A DNA stretch of 51,805 bases from Acidimicrobiaceae bacterium. Its GTDB lineage: Bacteria > Actinomycetota > Acidimicrobiia > Acidimicrobiales > Bog-793. The translations under genes were made by a program, and so were the position numbers. This document shows positions 8,295 through 15,846 of this stretch, piece after piece. The DNA is taken from NCBI GenBank assembly GCA_003140595.1, contig PLKG01000163.1, positions 1 to 51,805 on the forward strand. The letters are read 5' to 3'. Numbering within the stretch: position 1 is the first letter of the stretch; each line of letters begins with the position of its first letter. Below the pieces are notes generated by a model that worked only from the letters and a program-made list of their open reading frames with translations, was not told where the DNA came from and ran no database searches.

Positions 8295-8579
8295 ATGGCG
8301 AATCGCGGTGAAGAAGTATGGCAAGCCAAAGCAGCATGTCGAGGCCCGCACTCGGTCGTGTTCTTCCCTCCGTCTCGCGCGGAGCGCAAAGACGAGCGCA
8401 TGGCACGCGAGCGGAGCGCCAAGGAGATCTGTCGCACTTGTCCCGTCGTGAAGAGCTGCCTCGATTACGCAGTCAGAATTCGAGAGGCGAACGGAATCTG
8501 GGGTGGCCTGAACGAGGCCGAGCGCAAACAGATCGTCGAACGGGGAGTGGCCGGCCCACGGGCGGCCGCGTCCGCCTAG
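8295..8579 (+). CDS. WhiB-family Fe-S transcriptional regulator
   Basis: 94-residue WhiB-like protein with the four cluster-ligating cysteines C15, C46, C49 and C55 (CxxCx5C in ICRTCPVVKSC), followed by the signature GIWGG turn (about 67-71) and a basic C-terminus. Wbl proteins bind a 4Fe-4S cluster and act with the principal sigma factor. ATG is chosen because GGAG lies eight bases upstream; GTG three bases earlier is possible. Divergent placement from paired ArsA-like ATPases parallels mycobacterial whiB4, so a redox-responsive regulator of that type is likely (inference). Confidence 0.93.
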   Translation: MANRGEEVWQAKAACRGPHSVVFFPPSRAERKDERMARERSAKEICRTCPVVKSCLDYAVRIREANGIWGGLNEAERKQIVERGVAGPRAAASA

Positions 8580-8585
8580 GACCGC

Positions 8586-8615
8586 CCGGACGAGGAGACA
8601 GATAGGCGCGTCCGG
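8586..8615. terminator. Possible bidirectional terminator hairpin
   Basis: CCGGACG and CGTCCGG form a 7-bp stem with a 16-base loop between the convergent whiB and mrp genes. There is no clear T-run on either side, so this is only a candidate. Confidence 0.3.
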
Positions 8616-8624
8616 TCTGAACGG

Positions 8625-9824
8625 TCAAGCACCGATCGGCCCAAGCGCCTTTTCGACATGCTCCAGTAAGCGGGCGCTGCAACCTGCCATATCGAGTTGC
8701 GGTGAGACCTCGGTCACAATGCGCTGCGCGATGGCAGCGAAGACCTCGGCGAGCGGGCCTGCCTCGTCCAGTGCGACAGGCGCGCCGGCATCACCGCCGG
8801 TAGCCACTCTCGCATCGAGCGGCACCGACCCGACGAGTGGTACGCCGATCTCGTCGGCAAGGCGCTGGCCACCACCGGATCCGAAGATCTCGTAGGTCTT
8901 ACCGTGATCGCAGGTGAAGGCCGACATGTTCTCGATGACGCCGGCGACACGAATGTGTCCCCTGCGCGCCATGTCGGCTGCCCGACCTGCGACCTTCTGT
9001 GCAGCTTGGTTCGGCGTCGTGACGACGAGCAGCTCGGTGCGCGGGAGCATCCTGGCCAAGCCCATCTGAACATCGCCTGTGCCGGGCGGGAGGTCGATCA
9101 CCAGATAGTCGAGCGCACCCCACCGGACGTCCTCCAAGAAGTGCTGGACCGCCCGGTTGAGCATGAGGCCGCGCCACATGATCGCCTCGTCCTCGCCCGA
9201 GAGGAAACCCATGGAGATCACTTTCAAGAGACCGGAACCGACAACACGCTCGAAGGGAATCATCTTTCCCGAGTGCGCCTGGATGGCTCCCTCCATCGCG
9301 AGCAGTCTCGGCACCGAGTGGCCCCAGACGTCAGCGTCGAGCAGGCCTACAACGAGACCCCGGCGGGCGAGCGAGACGGCGAGATTCACACTGACCGAGG
9401 ACTTGCCGACGCCACCCTTGCCCGAAGCAACGGCGAGCACTCTTGCAGTCGCAGGGATGTCAGTCGGCACGGCTCTGTCCTGGGCTTTGAGCCGCGCCCT
9501 CGCCATGAGCGCCGACCGCTCGGAGGGGTCCATCACCCCCGTGCTGACATCTACTAGCTCGACGCCGGGAACCGCTTTGAGGTGACGCTCGACGTCGGCA
9601 CGGAGCTGATCGCGAAGCGGGCAGGCAGCAACTGTCAGGGCGACCGCGACGCTCACAGCCCCACCTTGGACCTCGACCTCACGCACCATTCCGAGCTCGA
9701 CGATGTTGGCACCCAGTTCGGGGTCGACTACACCTGCAAGCGCCGCCCAGACGACTTGCTCTGAGGGAGCATCGTCACCGGATACTCCGGATGGTTCGAG
9801 GGGCGGTTGACGCGACTTGCTCAC
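8625..9824 (-). CDS. mrp: Mrp/NBP35-family iron-sulfur cluster carrier ATPase
   Basis: 399 residues in two domains. Residues about 25-110 are a MIP18/DUF59 domain (VVDPELGANIVELGMV). Residues about 125-375 are a ParA/MinD-type ATPase with deviant Walker A ASGKGGVGKSSVSVNLA, VGLLDADVWGHSVPRLL and YLVIDLPPGTGDVQMGLA. The CxxC pair of many ApbC proteins was not seen, but the architecture is that of actinobacterial Mrp. The start is GTG. It converges on whiB and is divergent from an A-type Fe-S carrier gene, consistent with a role in Fe-S cluster assembly or transfer. Confidence 0.92.
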   Translation of the reverse strand: MSKSRQPPLEPSGVSGDDAPSEQVVWAALAGVVDPELGANIVELGMVREVEVQGGAVSVAVALTVAACPLRDQLRADVERHLKAVPGVELVDVSTGVMDPSERSALMARARLKAQDRAVPTDIPATARVLAVASGKGGVGKSSVSVNLAVSLARRGLVVGLLDADVWGHSVPRLLAMEGAIQAHSGKMIPFERVVGSGLLKVISMGFLSGEDEAIMWRGLMLNRAVQHFLEDVRWGALDYLVIDLPPGTGDVQMGLARMLPRTELLVVTTPNQAAQKVAGRAADMARRGHIRVAGVIENMSAFTCDHGKTYEIFGSGGGQRLADEIGVPLVGSVPLDARVATGGDAGAPVALDEAGPLAEVFAAIAQRIVTEVSPQLDMAGCSARLLEHVEKALGPIGA

Positions 9825-9904
9825 GGTATGATCGAGCCTAACGGTGCGGTGCGGGGGGCCTTCTCGGCTGTTGCGCCCAATGTCTTAGCAAAAGGAGATC
9901 CACG

Positions 9905-10270
9905 GTGAGTCTTGCGTCCTCAACGGTGAAGCTCGGTCAGCGGCCTAGCCCGGTGACCCTTACCGATGCCGCTGTGGCCAAAGTGACTGCTCTGCTGGCG
10001 CAGGAGGGTGACGACAGCCTGGCGCTGCGTGTGGCCGTCCGACCAGGCGGCTGCTCGGGATACAGCTACGAGATGTTCTTCGACTCCGAACTGGCCGACA
10101 ACGACATCGTCCGCACGTTCGGAACCGTGCGCGTCGTGGTGGACCCCGATAGCGCGGAGCTCATAAAGGGTGCGACGCTCGAGTACCGCGATGGTCTGCA
10201 GGAAGCCGGTTTTCACATCATCAACCCGAACGCGACGCGAACCTGCGGCTGCGGTTCGTCGTTCAGCTGA
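9905..10270 (+). CDS. erpA: A-type iron-sulfur cluster carrier (ErpA/IscA/HesB family)
   Basis: 121 residues with the family's three conserved cysteines: C50 in RPGGCSGYSYEMFFD and C114 and C116 in the C-terminal TRTCGCGSSFS. Such proteins accept or transfer Fe-S clusters to target apoproteins. The start is GTG preceded by AAAAGGAG about eight bases upstream. The gene is divergent from mrp, whose product handles clusters too, and is followed after 17 bases by a RidA gene. Assignment among ErpA, IscA and SufA paralogues is by general resemblance to the actinobacterial insertion protein. Confidence 0.9.
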   Translation: MSLASSTVKLGQRPSPVTLTDAAVAKVTALLAQEGDDSLALRVAVRPGGCSGYSYEMFFDSELADNDIVRTFGTVRVVVDPDSAELIKGATLEYRDGLQEAGFHIINPNATRTCGCGSSFS

Positions 10271-10287
10271 GCCGAACGAACTTCCCA

Positions 10288-10659
10288 GTGGCAAGCACCG
10301 CAGGCCCGTACTCACCGATAGTCCGCGCCGGACAATGGCTGGTCTGCTCCGGCCAGCTCGGACTCGTTGACGGTTCGCTCGTCGAGGGCGGCATCGCTGC
10401 GCAGGTCAGCCAAGCGATCAAGAACGCCGCTTCGTTGCTCGAAAGCGAGGGAAGCGGTCTCCGAGACGTGGTAAAGACAACAGTCTTCTTGACCGACATG
10501 GCAGACTTTGCTGCCATGAACGATGCCTATGTCGCCGCGTTCGGCGATAACCGGCCGACGCGTAGTGCCTTCGCCGTGGTCGGTCTACCTCTCGGCGCGC
10601 TCGTCGAGATCGAGGCATGGGCCTACATGTCTCAGTCGCCCGCCAGCTCTGCCGGCTAA
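10288..10659 (+). CDS. RidA-family enamine/imine deaminase
   Basis: 123 residues matching RidA/YjgF: N-terminal AGPYSPIVRAGQWLVCSGQLG, central QAIKNAASLLESEGSGLRDVVKTTVFLTDM, and DNRPTRSAFAVVGLPLGALVEIEAWA. The arginine in RPTRSAF corresponds to the substrate carboxylate ligand of the family. Members hydrolyse reactive enamine intermediates made by PLP enzymes. The start is GTG, 17 bases after the Fe-S carrier. A propeller lipoprotein gene begins 2 bases after its stop, so the three genes are probably co-transcribed. Confidence 0.9.
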   Translation: MASTAGPYSPIVRAGQWLVCSGQLGLVDGSLVEGGIAAQVSQAIKNAASLLESEGSGLRDVVKTTVFLTDMADFAAMNDAYVAAFGDNRPTRSAFAVVGLPLGALVEIEAWAYMSQSPASSAG

Positions 10660-10661
10660 CT

Positions 10662-11837
10662 GTGCGCTCGAGGCGCCAGCTGCTGGGCGCTGCGGCGGCG
10701 GCGGCGTTGGCGATCACCGCAGCCGGCTGCAGTTCGGGGACCGCGACAACCACCACTACGACGACGACTCTCCCGCCGCTTCCCCCGCAGGTCTACGCCT
10801 ATGTGACCATGGTCGGGACAGGTGCAAACCTTGGCCTCGGCCATGACGTCATCCCCATCGAAGTCTCTATTGGTGGTACCGGCCCGGGAGCTGCGATCGG
10901 TGTCGGTACCTATCCGGACGCGATAGCCATAACACCCGACGGAGAGCGGGCGTACGTCACCAACTACGCCTCGAACTCGGTAACACCGATCGACCTCCTG
11001 AGCGGGAAGGTGCAGGCCTCGATCAGGTTGGGTTCAAGTGCAGGACCGGCGGGCATCGCGATCACTCCGGATGGCACGACGGCCTACGTCACCGACGCCG
11101 GGGCAACCGGAACCCTCGGTGACACCATCACCCCGATCGACCTTGCCACGGACAAGACCTTGTCGCCGATCACGGTGGGGCCTGGGCCGCAGGGCATCGC
11201 CATCGCTCCCGACGGGCTACGCGCCTATGTCGCCGACGCCGGTGCGATCGTGTCGGGTCAGACCGGAGCCTTCGGCTCCACGGTCACGCCGGTGGACCTG
11301 CTGACCGGGAGGGCCTTGGCGCCGATCACAGTTGGGAACGCGCCGACCGGTATCGCCATAACGCCGGACGGCTCCACAGCGCTGGTCGCGAATCTCAACT
11401 CGGGCAGCGTGTCACCGATCAACCTCGCGAACGACGTGGCCGGAGCCCCTATCCCCGTATCGGGAGCCCCCATCGCAGTCGCCGTCTCCTCTACCGAGCC
11501 GACTATCGCCTACGTCGTCGACACGATCTCGAAGCAGTCCGCCACAGGCAATGTAACGCCGGTCGACCTGACAAGTGATACAGCCGGAGCGCCGATCGGG
11601 GTCGGACGAAATCCGCAGGCGATAGCCATGAGCCCCGATGGCAAGACTGCGTGGGTTGTCTGCTACGACAGCCAGACCATTGTGCCGCTCAACATCCGGA
11701 CGAACCGACCCGGCAAGGCGATCCACTTGCCTGGCGGGCCCTCTGCGATCGCCGTGGCTTCACGGCCCACGTCGGCTCCGACTGTGACGACAACAGTGCC
11801 TGCCAAGAGGGGCTCGAGTACGAACAAGAAGAAGTAG
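10662..11837 (+). CDS. YVTN-family beta-propeller lipoprotein
   Basis: 391 residues. The N-terminus SRRQLLGAAAAAALAITAAG followed by Cys-Ser-Ser combines a twin-arginine motif with a lipobox, predicting a lipoprotein, possibly Tat-exported. A Thr-rich linker follows, then six or seven YVTN repeats (PDGERAYVTNYASNSVTPID, PDGTTAYVTD, PDGLRAYVADAG, PDGSTALVANL, PDGKTAWVVCY), each ending in a VTPIDL-like strand. The tail is a Thr/Lys-rich spacer ending in NKKK. The GTG two bases after the RidA stop is chosen because the signal peptide starts there; the frame is open earlier but would bury the signal. A surface role is likely; ligand unknown. Confidence 0.82.
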   Translation: MRSRRQLLGAAAAAALAITAAGCSSGTATTTTTTTTLPPLPPQVYAYVTMVGTGANLGLGHDVIPIEVSIGGTGPGAAIGVGTYPDAIAITPDGERAYVTNYASNSVTPIDLLSGKVQASIRLGSSAGPAGIAITPDGTTAYVTDAGATGTLGDTITPIDLATDKTLSPITVGPGPQGIAIAPDGLRAYVADAGAIVSGQTGAFGSTVTPVDLLTGRALAPITVGNAPTGIAITPDGSTALVANLNSGSVSPINLANDVAGAPIPVSGAPIAVAVSSTEPTIAYVVDTISKQSATGNVTPVDLTSDTAGAPIGVGRNPQAIAMSPDGKTAWVVCYDSQTIVPLNIRTNRPGKAIHLPGGPSAIAVASRPTSAPTVTTTVPAKRGSSTNKKK

Positions 11838-11891
11838 CGCCGCCAGAGTTACCCGCGAGCCCGGATCCGCCCAGGCGGTGAAGTCGAAGGA

Positions 11892-12596
11892 CTACGGGCG
11901 CGTCGGGCCGTGGCCCGAAGGAAGCCAGCGGACACTGCCGAAGCGGTACCCGACGCTGCGCACCGTGTCGATCAGATGTGCGTGCTCTTCTCCCAATTTG
12001 GCCCGCAGGCGACGGACGTGGACGTCCACGGTCCTCGCGCCCCCGAAGTACTCGTAGCCCCACACTCTGGACAAGAGCGTCTCGCGCGAGAAAACCCTTC
12101 CCGGGTGTGCCGCAAGGAAACGTAGGAGTTCGTACTCCATGTAGGTCAGATCCAGGGGATGGCCTTGGATCGCGGCCTGGTATGTCTCGAGGTTCAACGC
12201 CAGTGGGCCGTAAACGATCAGATCCAGGTTCTTGCCCCGGCCGGTGCGCCAGAACAGGTGCGTGAGACGCGCCTCGACTTCCTCAGCGGACGCGTCCGAG
12301 AGCACGAAGTCGTCGAACAGGTCTTCGCGGAGCTCGAGATCGGCGAGGCACGCCCTAGAGACGATGAGTAGCAACGGCTGCAACTGGCTGTCCCCCTTGC
12401 GCAACGTACGGCAAGCAGCGAAGGCGGCGACCGGGTCATCGAGCGCCGATATCAAGGCGCCCGCGTACCCGTCTTCAGGCTCGTCGCGCTCCGCGAGGGC
12501 CGGATCGCTCACGCCTGTCCACGGATAGCCCGCGCGTTTGAGCATGCCCGACACCCACTCCGACGGTGGGTTCGGATAGACGAGCAGCGGTTCCAT
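11892..12596 (-). CDS. glnR: GlnR-like orphan OmpR-family regulator of nitrogen assimilation
   Basis: 234 residues: a degenerate receiver domain (about 1-115) and a PhoB-type winged helix (about 135-225; DLTYMEYELLRFLAAHPG, VFSRETLLSRVWGYEYFGG, RTVDVHVRRLRAKLG, LIDTVRSVGYRF). The receiver resembles actinobacterial GlnR (DDFVLSDASAEEVEARL), and the position of the phosphoacceptor Asp appears to be Ala (ALISALDD), matching GlnR as an atypical regulator not controlled by phosphotransfer. ATG at 12596 is used, with GGGAG close upstream. It lies 29 bases downstream of glnA2 on the same strand, which strongly suggests nitrogen control. The exact orthology is inferred. Confidence 0.75.
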   Translation of the reverse strand: MEPLLVYPNPPSEWVSGMLKRAGYPWTGVSDPALAERDEPEDGYAGALISALDDPVAAFAACRTLRKGDSQLQPLLLIVSRACLADLELREDLFDDFVLSDASAEEVEARLTHLFWRTGRGKNLDLIVYGPLALNLETYQAAIQGHPLDLTYMEYELLRFLAAHPGRVFSRETLLSRVWGYEYFGGARTVDVHVRRLRAKLGEEHAHLIDTVRSVGYRFGSVRWLPSGHGPTRP

Positions 12597-12625
12597 CAAG
12601 CTCCCGGATCGAACGACCAGAACGC

Positions 12626-13972
12626 CTAGAGCGCCGGCAGGTAACGCGCTAGCTCGTAAGGCGTCACCTCCCGGGTGTAGGCGTCCCACTCGGCGCGCTT
12701 GTTGCGCAGGAACCACTCGAAAACGTGCTCGCCCAGGGTTTCGGCGACCAGTTCGGAGGCTTCCATGGCGACGAGCGCCTCCTGCAGACTGGACGGCAGG
12801 GACCGGATTCCCTCCGAAGCCAGCTCCTCCGGGGTCATTGTGAACAGATTTGCCGCGGCCTCGGGCCCGAGCTCGTAGCCCTTCTCGATTCCTTCGAGCC
12901 CTGCCGCCAGCACGACGGAGAACGCGAGGTAAGGGTTGCAAGCAGGGTCAGGAGCGCGGTACTCGAACCTTGTCGACTCGACCTTGCCACGCCTCGCGAT
13001 GGGCACGCGGACTAGCGCCGACCGGTTGTTGTAGGCCCAGGACACGTTCACCGGTGCCTCGTATCCGACGACGAGTCGCTTGTAGGAGTTGACCCACTGG
13101 TTCGTCACGGCTGTGATCTCCCGCGCGTGCTGGAGGACGCCTGCGATGAACTGGCGTCCCACCTCCGACAGACCGTGGTCGCTCCCCCGGTCCGCGAAGG
13201 CGTTCCGGTCCCCCTCGAACAATGAGAAGTGCGTATGCATGCCCGAGCCCTGGACACCCGACAGCGGCTTGGGCATGAAGCTCGCGTGGACGCCGCTCTC
13301 GTGGGCGATCTCCTTCACGATCAGGCGGACCGTCATCACAGTGTCCGCCATGGTCAACGCATCGGTATAGCGCAGGTCGATCTCGTGCTGGCTCGGCGCG
13401 TCCTCGTGCTGGGCGTACTCGACGGGTATGCCCATGTCCTCCAAGGTGAGCACGGTGCGCTTACGCAGGTCAGTGGTCAGGTCCGCCACCGTCAGCTCGA
13501 AGTACGAGCCGGAGTCGAGCGGCTTGGGAGGCTGACCCGGTTCGCTCGGTGCAAAGTAGAAGTACTCGATCTCGGGGGCGGCGTAAAACGAGAACCCGCG
13601 GCTGCGGGCACGCTCGAGCGTCCGCCTGAGCACGTGCCTGGGACAGCCTTCGAATGGCGAGCCGTCGAGGTTGGTGATGTCGCAGAACACGCGGGCTACA
13701 GGTGAGACATCGCCTTCCCGGCCGATCCGGAACGGCAGGATCTGAAAGGTCTTCGGGTCGGGCTTGGCAAGCACGTCGCTCTCCTGCACACGGCTGAAAC
13801 CGTCGATCGAGGACCCGTCGAAGGTCATCCCCCCTTCGAGGGCGTTCTCGAGCTCCGCGGGGGTGATGCTGAACGACTTCGGGGTGCCCAGCACGTCAGT
13901 GAACCAAAGCTGGATGAAACGCACGGCGCGTTCCTCGACCGTCCGCAACACGTACTCCCGCTGGCTTTGCAT
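12626..13972 (-). CDS. glnA2: Type I-alpha glutamine synthetase (GlnA2-like)
   Basis: 448 residues. It closely resembles mycobacterial GlnA2 at the N-terminus (REYVLRTVEERAVRFIQLWF, MTFDGSSIDGFSRVQESD), in the centre (QWVNSYKRLVVGYEAPVN, NRSALVRVP) and at the end (NKRAEWDAY, VTPYELARYL). It has the glutamine synthetase beta-grasp plus catalytic domains but lacks the GSI-beta insertion, and the residue at the adenylylation position is Phe377 (NLFTMTPEE), so adenylylation control is not expected. ATG with GGAGG upstream. Divergent from glnA1 and co-oriented with the GlnR-like gene. Some actinobacterial paralogues act on gamma-glutamyl polyamines instead, so the substrate is not certain. Confidence 0.9.
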   Translation of the reverse strand: MQSQREYVLRTVEERAVRFIQLWFTDVLGTPKSFSITPAELENALEGGMTFDGSSIDGFSRVQESDVLAKPDPKTFQILPFRIGREGDVSPVARVFCDITNLDGSPFEGCPRHVLRRTLERARSRGFSFYAAPEIEYFYFAPSEPGQPPKPLDSGSYFELTVADLTTDLRKRTVLTLEDMGIPVEYAQHEDAPSQHEIDLRYTDALTMADTVMTVRLIVKEIAHESGVHASFMPKPLSGVQGSGMHTHFSLFEGDRNAFADRGSDHGLSEVGRQFIAGVLQHAREITAVTNQWVNSYKRLVVGYEAPVNVSWAYNNRSALVRVPIARRGKVESTRFEYRAPDPACNPYLAFSVVLAAGLEGIEKGYELGPEAAANLFTMTPEELASEGIRSLPSSLQEALVAMEASELVAETLGEHVFEWFLRNKRAEWDAYTREVTPYELARYLPAL

Positions 13973-14010
13973 CGAGTCCCTCCGATCGTGGCGCCGGACG
14001 CTGTCCGTAG

Positions 14011-14022
14011 AGTTCGCGAACT
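14011..14022. promoter_or_regulatory. Perfect palindrome upstream of glnA2
   Basis: AGTTCGCGAACT is a perfect 12-bp palindrome 39 bases upstream of the glnA2 start, in the divergent glnA2/glnA1 spacer. It could be an operator; the cognate regulator is unknown. Confidence 0.4.
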
Positions 14023-14089
14023 ACAGCGCGCGATCAGTGTCGCAGGTCAGAACGCTGTCATCCAGCCGTCAAGGTCCAGTGCGGCCTTC

Positions 14090-14114
14090 GTGAACCTGTT
14101 CACACGCCGTTCAC
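14090..14114. promoter_or_regulatory. GTTCAC half-site array, candidate nitrogen-control operator
   Basis: GTGAAC-CT-GTTCAC is followed by a further GTTCAC exactly 11 bases (one helical turn) after the second half-site. The 11-base phasing resembles GlnR boxes, though the half-site is not the canonical GTnAC/GAAAC pair. Its position between the two glutamine synthetase genes and next to a glnR-like gene supports a nitrogen-control site. Confidence 0.45.
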
Positions 14115-14204
14115 AGTTGAGCAATGATGCTGAAACGTGCAAGCGTCAAACTTCACCGACCAGCTTTCAAACAGTCGCGCCTAATGGCGGACCAAGGAGG
14201 AACC

Positions 14205-15629
14205 GTGCAGGATCGCACCGCTGCCGAAGTCGTTCAACTGATGAAGGACGAAGGCGTCGAGATCATCGACATCCGCTTTTGCGACCTGCCCGGTCTCATG
14301 CAGCATTTTTCCGTGCCGGCTCATGAGCTGACCGAGGCCTCCTTCGTGGAGGGATTCGGTTTCGACGGATCGTCCATCCGCGGCTTTCAGGAGATCCAGG
14401 AATCGGACATGATCCTGCTCCCGGACCCCTCGACTGCGGTGCTCGATCCCTTCCGCCAGCACAAGACCTTGAATCTCAACTGCTTCGTGCACGATCCGGT
14501 CACTCTCGAGAACTACTCGCGTGATCCCCGCTATGTCGCACTCAAAGCTGAGCGGTATCTCCAGACCACCGGGATCGCCGACACGGTCTACTTCGGGCCA
14601 GAGGCGGAGTTCTTCATCTTCGACGACGTACGGTTCTCTCAGGACCAGCGGTCCGCCTTCTACCAGGTCGACTCGATAGAGGGCATTTGGAACTCGGCTC
14701 GCGACGAGAAGCCGAACCTCGGCTTCAAGCCGCGCTACAAGGAGGGGTACTTCCCGGTGCCTCCCATGGACCATTTCCAGGACCTGCGGTCCGAGATGAT
14801 CCTTGTGATGGAGAACCTCGGGATCGAGATCGAGGTGCAACACCACGAGGTGGCGTCGGGCGGTCAGGCTGAGATCGACATGCGTTACGACACGCTGTTG
14901 CGTATGGCCGACAAGCTGATGCTCTACAAGTACGTCGTGAAGAACGTCGCGCGCAACGCCGGGTACTCGGCCACATTCATGCCCAAGCCCTTGTTCCAGG
15001 ACAACGGGTCGGGGATGCACTGCCACCAGTCGCTGTGGACCGACGGCGTGCCGCTGTTCTACGCCGAAACCGGCTACGCCGGCCTGTCCGACATGGCGCG
15101 GTGGTATATCGGCGGGTTGCTCAAGCACGCGGCGGCGGTGCTTGCCTTCGCCGCCCCGACGACGAACTCCTACAAGCGCTTGGTACCGGGCTACGAAGCG
15201 CCGGTGAATCTTGTGTACTCCCAGCGGAACCGCTCGGCCGCGTGCCGGATCCCGATCTACTCCAAGAGCCCGAAGGCCAAGCGGGTCGAGTTCCGGTGTC
15301 CCGACCCGGCGTGCAACCCGTATCTCGCCTTTGCGGCGATGCTGATGGCAGGCCTCGACGGCGTGCAGAACCGCATCGAGCCGCCGGACCCGGTGGACAA
15401 GGACCTCTACGACCTTCCGCCCGAAGAGCTTGCGAACGTTCCGCAGGTTCCTTCCTCACTCGATGAGGCGCTGCGCGCCCTCGAAACAGACAATGACTTC
15501 CTGAAGACCGGTGGGGTCTTTACCGACGACCTCATCGAGACCTGGATCAACTTCAAGCGGCTTGCCGAGATCGACCAGGTCCGTCTGCGCCCGCACCCCT
15601 GGGAGTTCATGCTCTACTACGACATCTAA
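14205..15629 (+). CDS. glnA: Type I-beta glutamine synthetase
   Basis: 474 residues, the normal GSI-beta length. Catalytic motifs: [83 protein letters not shown] and [18 protein letters not shown]. The adenylylation loop is [11 protein letters not shown] with Tyr402, so GlnE-type adenylylation is expected. The GTG at 14205 is chosen because AAGGAGG ends four bases upstream and because it gives the family length; the frame continues upstream to an ATG at 14124 without homology. It makes glutamine from glutamate, ammonia and ATP. Divergent from glnA2-glnR. Confidence 0.95.
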   Translation: MQDRTAAEVVQLMKDEGVEIIDIRFCDLPGLMQHFSVPAHELTEASFVEGFGFDGSSIRGFQEIQESDMILLPDPSTAVLDPFRQHKTLNLNCFVHDPVTLENYSRDPRYVALKAERYLQTTGIADTVYFGPEAEFFIFDDVRFSQDQRSAFYQVDSIEGIWNSARDEKPNLGFKPRYKEGYFPVPPMDHFQDLRSEMILVMENLGIEIEVQHHEVASGGQAEIDMRYDTLLRMADKLMLYKYVVKNVARNAGYSATFMPKPLFQDNGSGMHCHQSLWTDGVPLFYAETGYAGLSDMARWYIGGLLKHAAAVLAFAAPTTNSYKRLVPGYEAPVNLVYSQRNRSAACRIPIYSKSPKAKRVEFRCPDPACNPYLAFAAMLMAGLDGVQNRIEPPDPVDKDLYDLPPEELANVPQVPSSLDEALRALETDNDFLKTGGVFTDDLIETWINFKRLAEIDQVRLRPHPWEFMLYYDI

Positions 15630-15632
15630 CCC

Positions 15633-15680
15633 GACCAGGGATTTTGTTGTCCATCTGTGCCTTCATCCCTACTTCTTGGC
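15633..15680. repeat. Diverged direct repeat, left copy
   Basis: About 48 bases beginning ACCAGGG, containing ATCTGTGCC, and ending CATCCCTACTTCTTGGC. They match the segment at 17771-17818 at roughly 80% identity with two single-base gaps, in the same orientation. It starts a few bases after the glnA stop codon. Together the two copies bracket the Fic gene and a secreted-protein gene. Confidence 0.6.
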
Positions 15681-15809
15681 GCCGCCGCCCATGCGCGTCG
15701 TATCCGTGAACCAGTCGGGAACGAAACGCGTGTCGGTTGGCCGTTCGAACCGTGGTCGCCTGCGATGACGGACCCACGCATAACGATTGTTTGCCGCATC
15801 AGCCCACGG

Positions 15810-15838
15810 TATAACGCCGATAGGGTATTCGTTATAAT
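15810..15838 (+). promoter_or_regulatory. fic promoter with overlapping inverted repeat
   Basis: The inverted repeat TATAACG, 13 bases, CGTTATA overlaps a perfect -10 box TATAAT (15833-15838). The GTG start lies 8 bases after the -10 box, at the expected transcription start, so the message is probably leaderless. Binding at the repeat would occlude RNA polymerase. The Fic protein's own C-terminal winged helix is the obvious candidate regulator (inference). Confidence 0.6.
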
Positions 15839-15846
15839 TGAGGTCT

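Noticed and set aside
14181-15128. A 315-codon open frame antisense to glnA
   Set aside because: It lies entirely opposite highly conserved glutamine synthetase motifs and has no recognisable fold.
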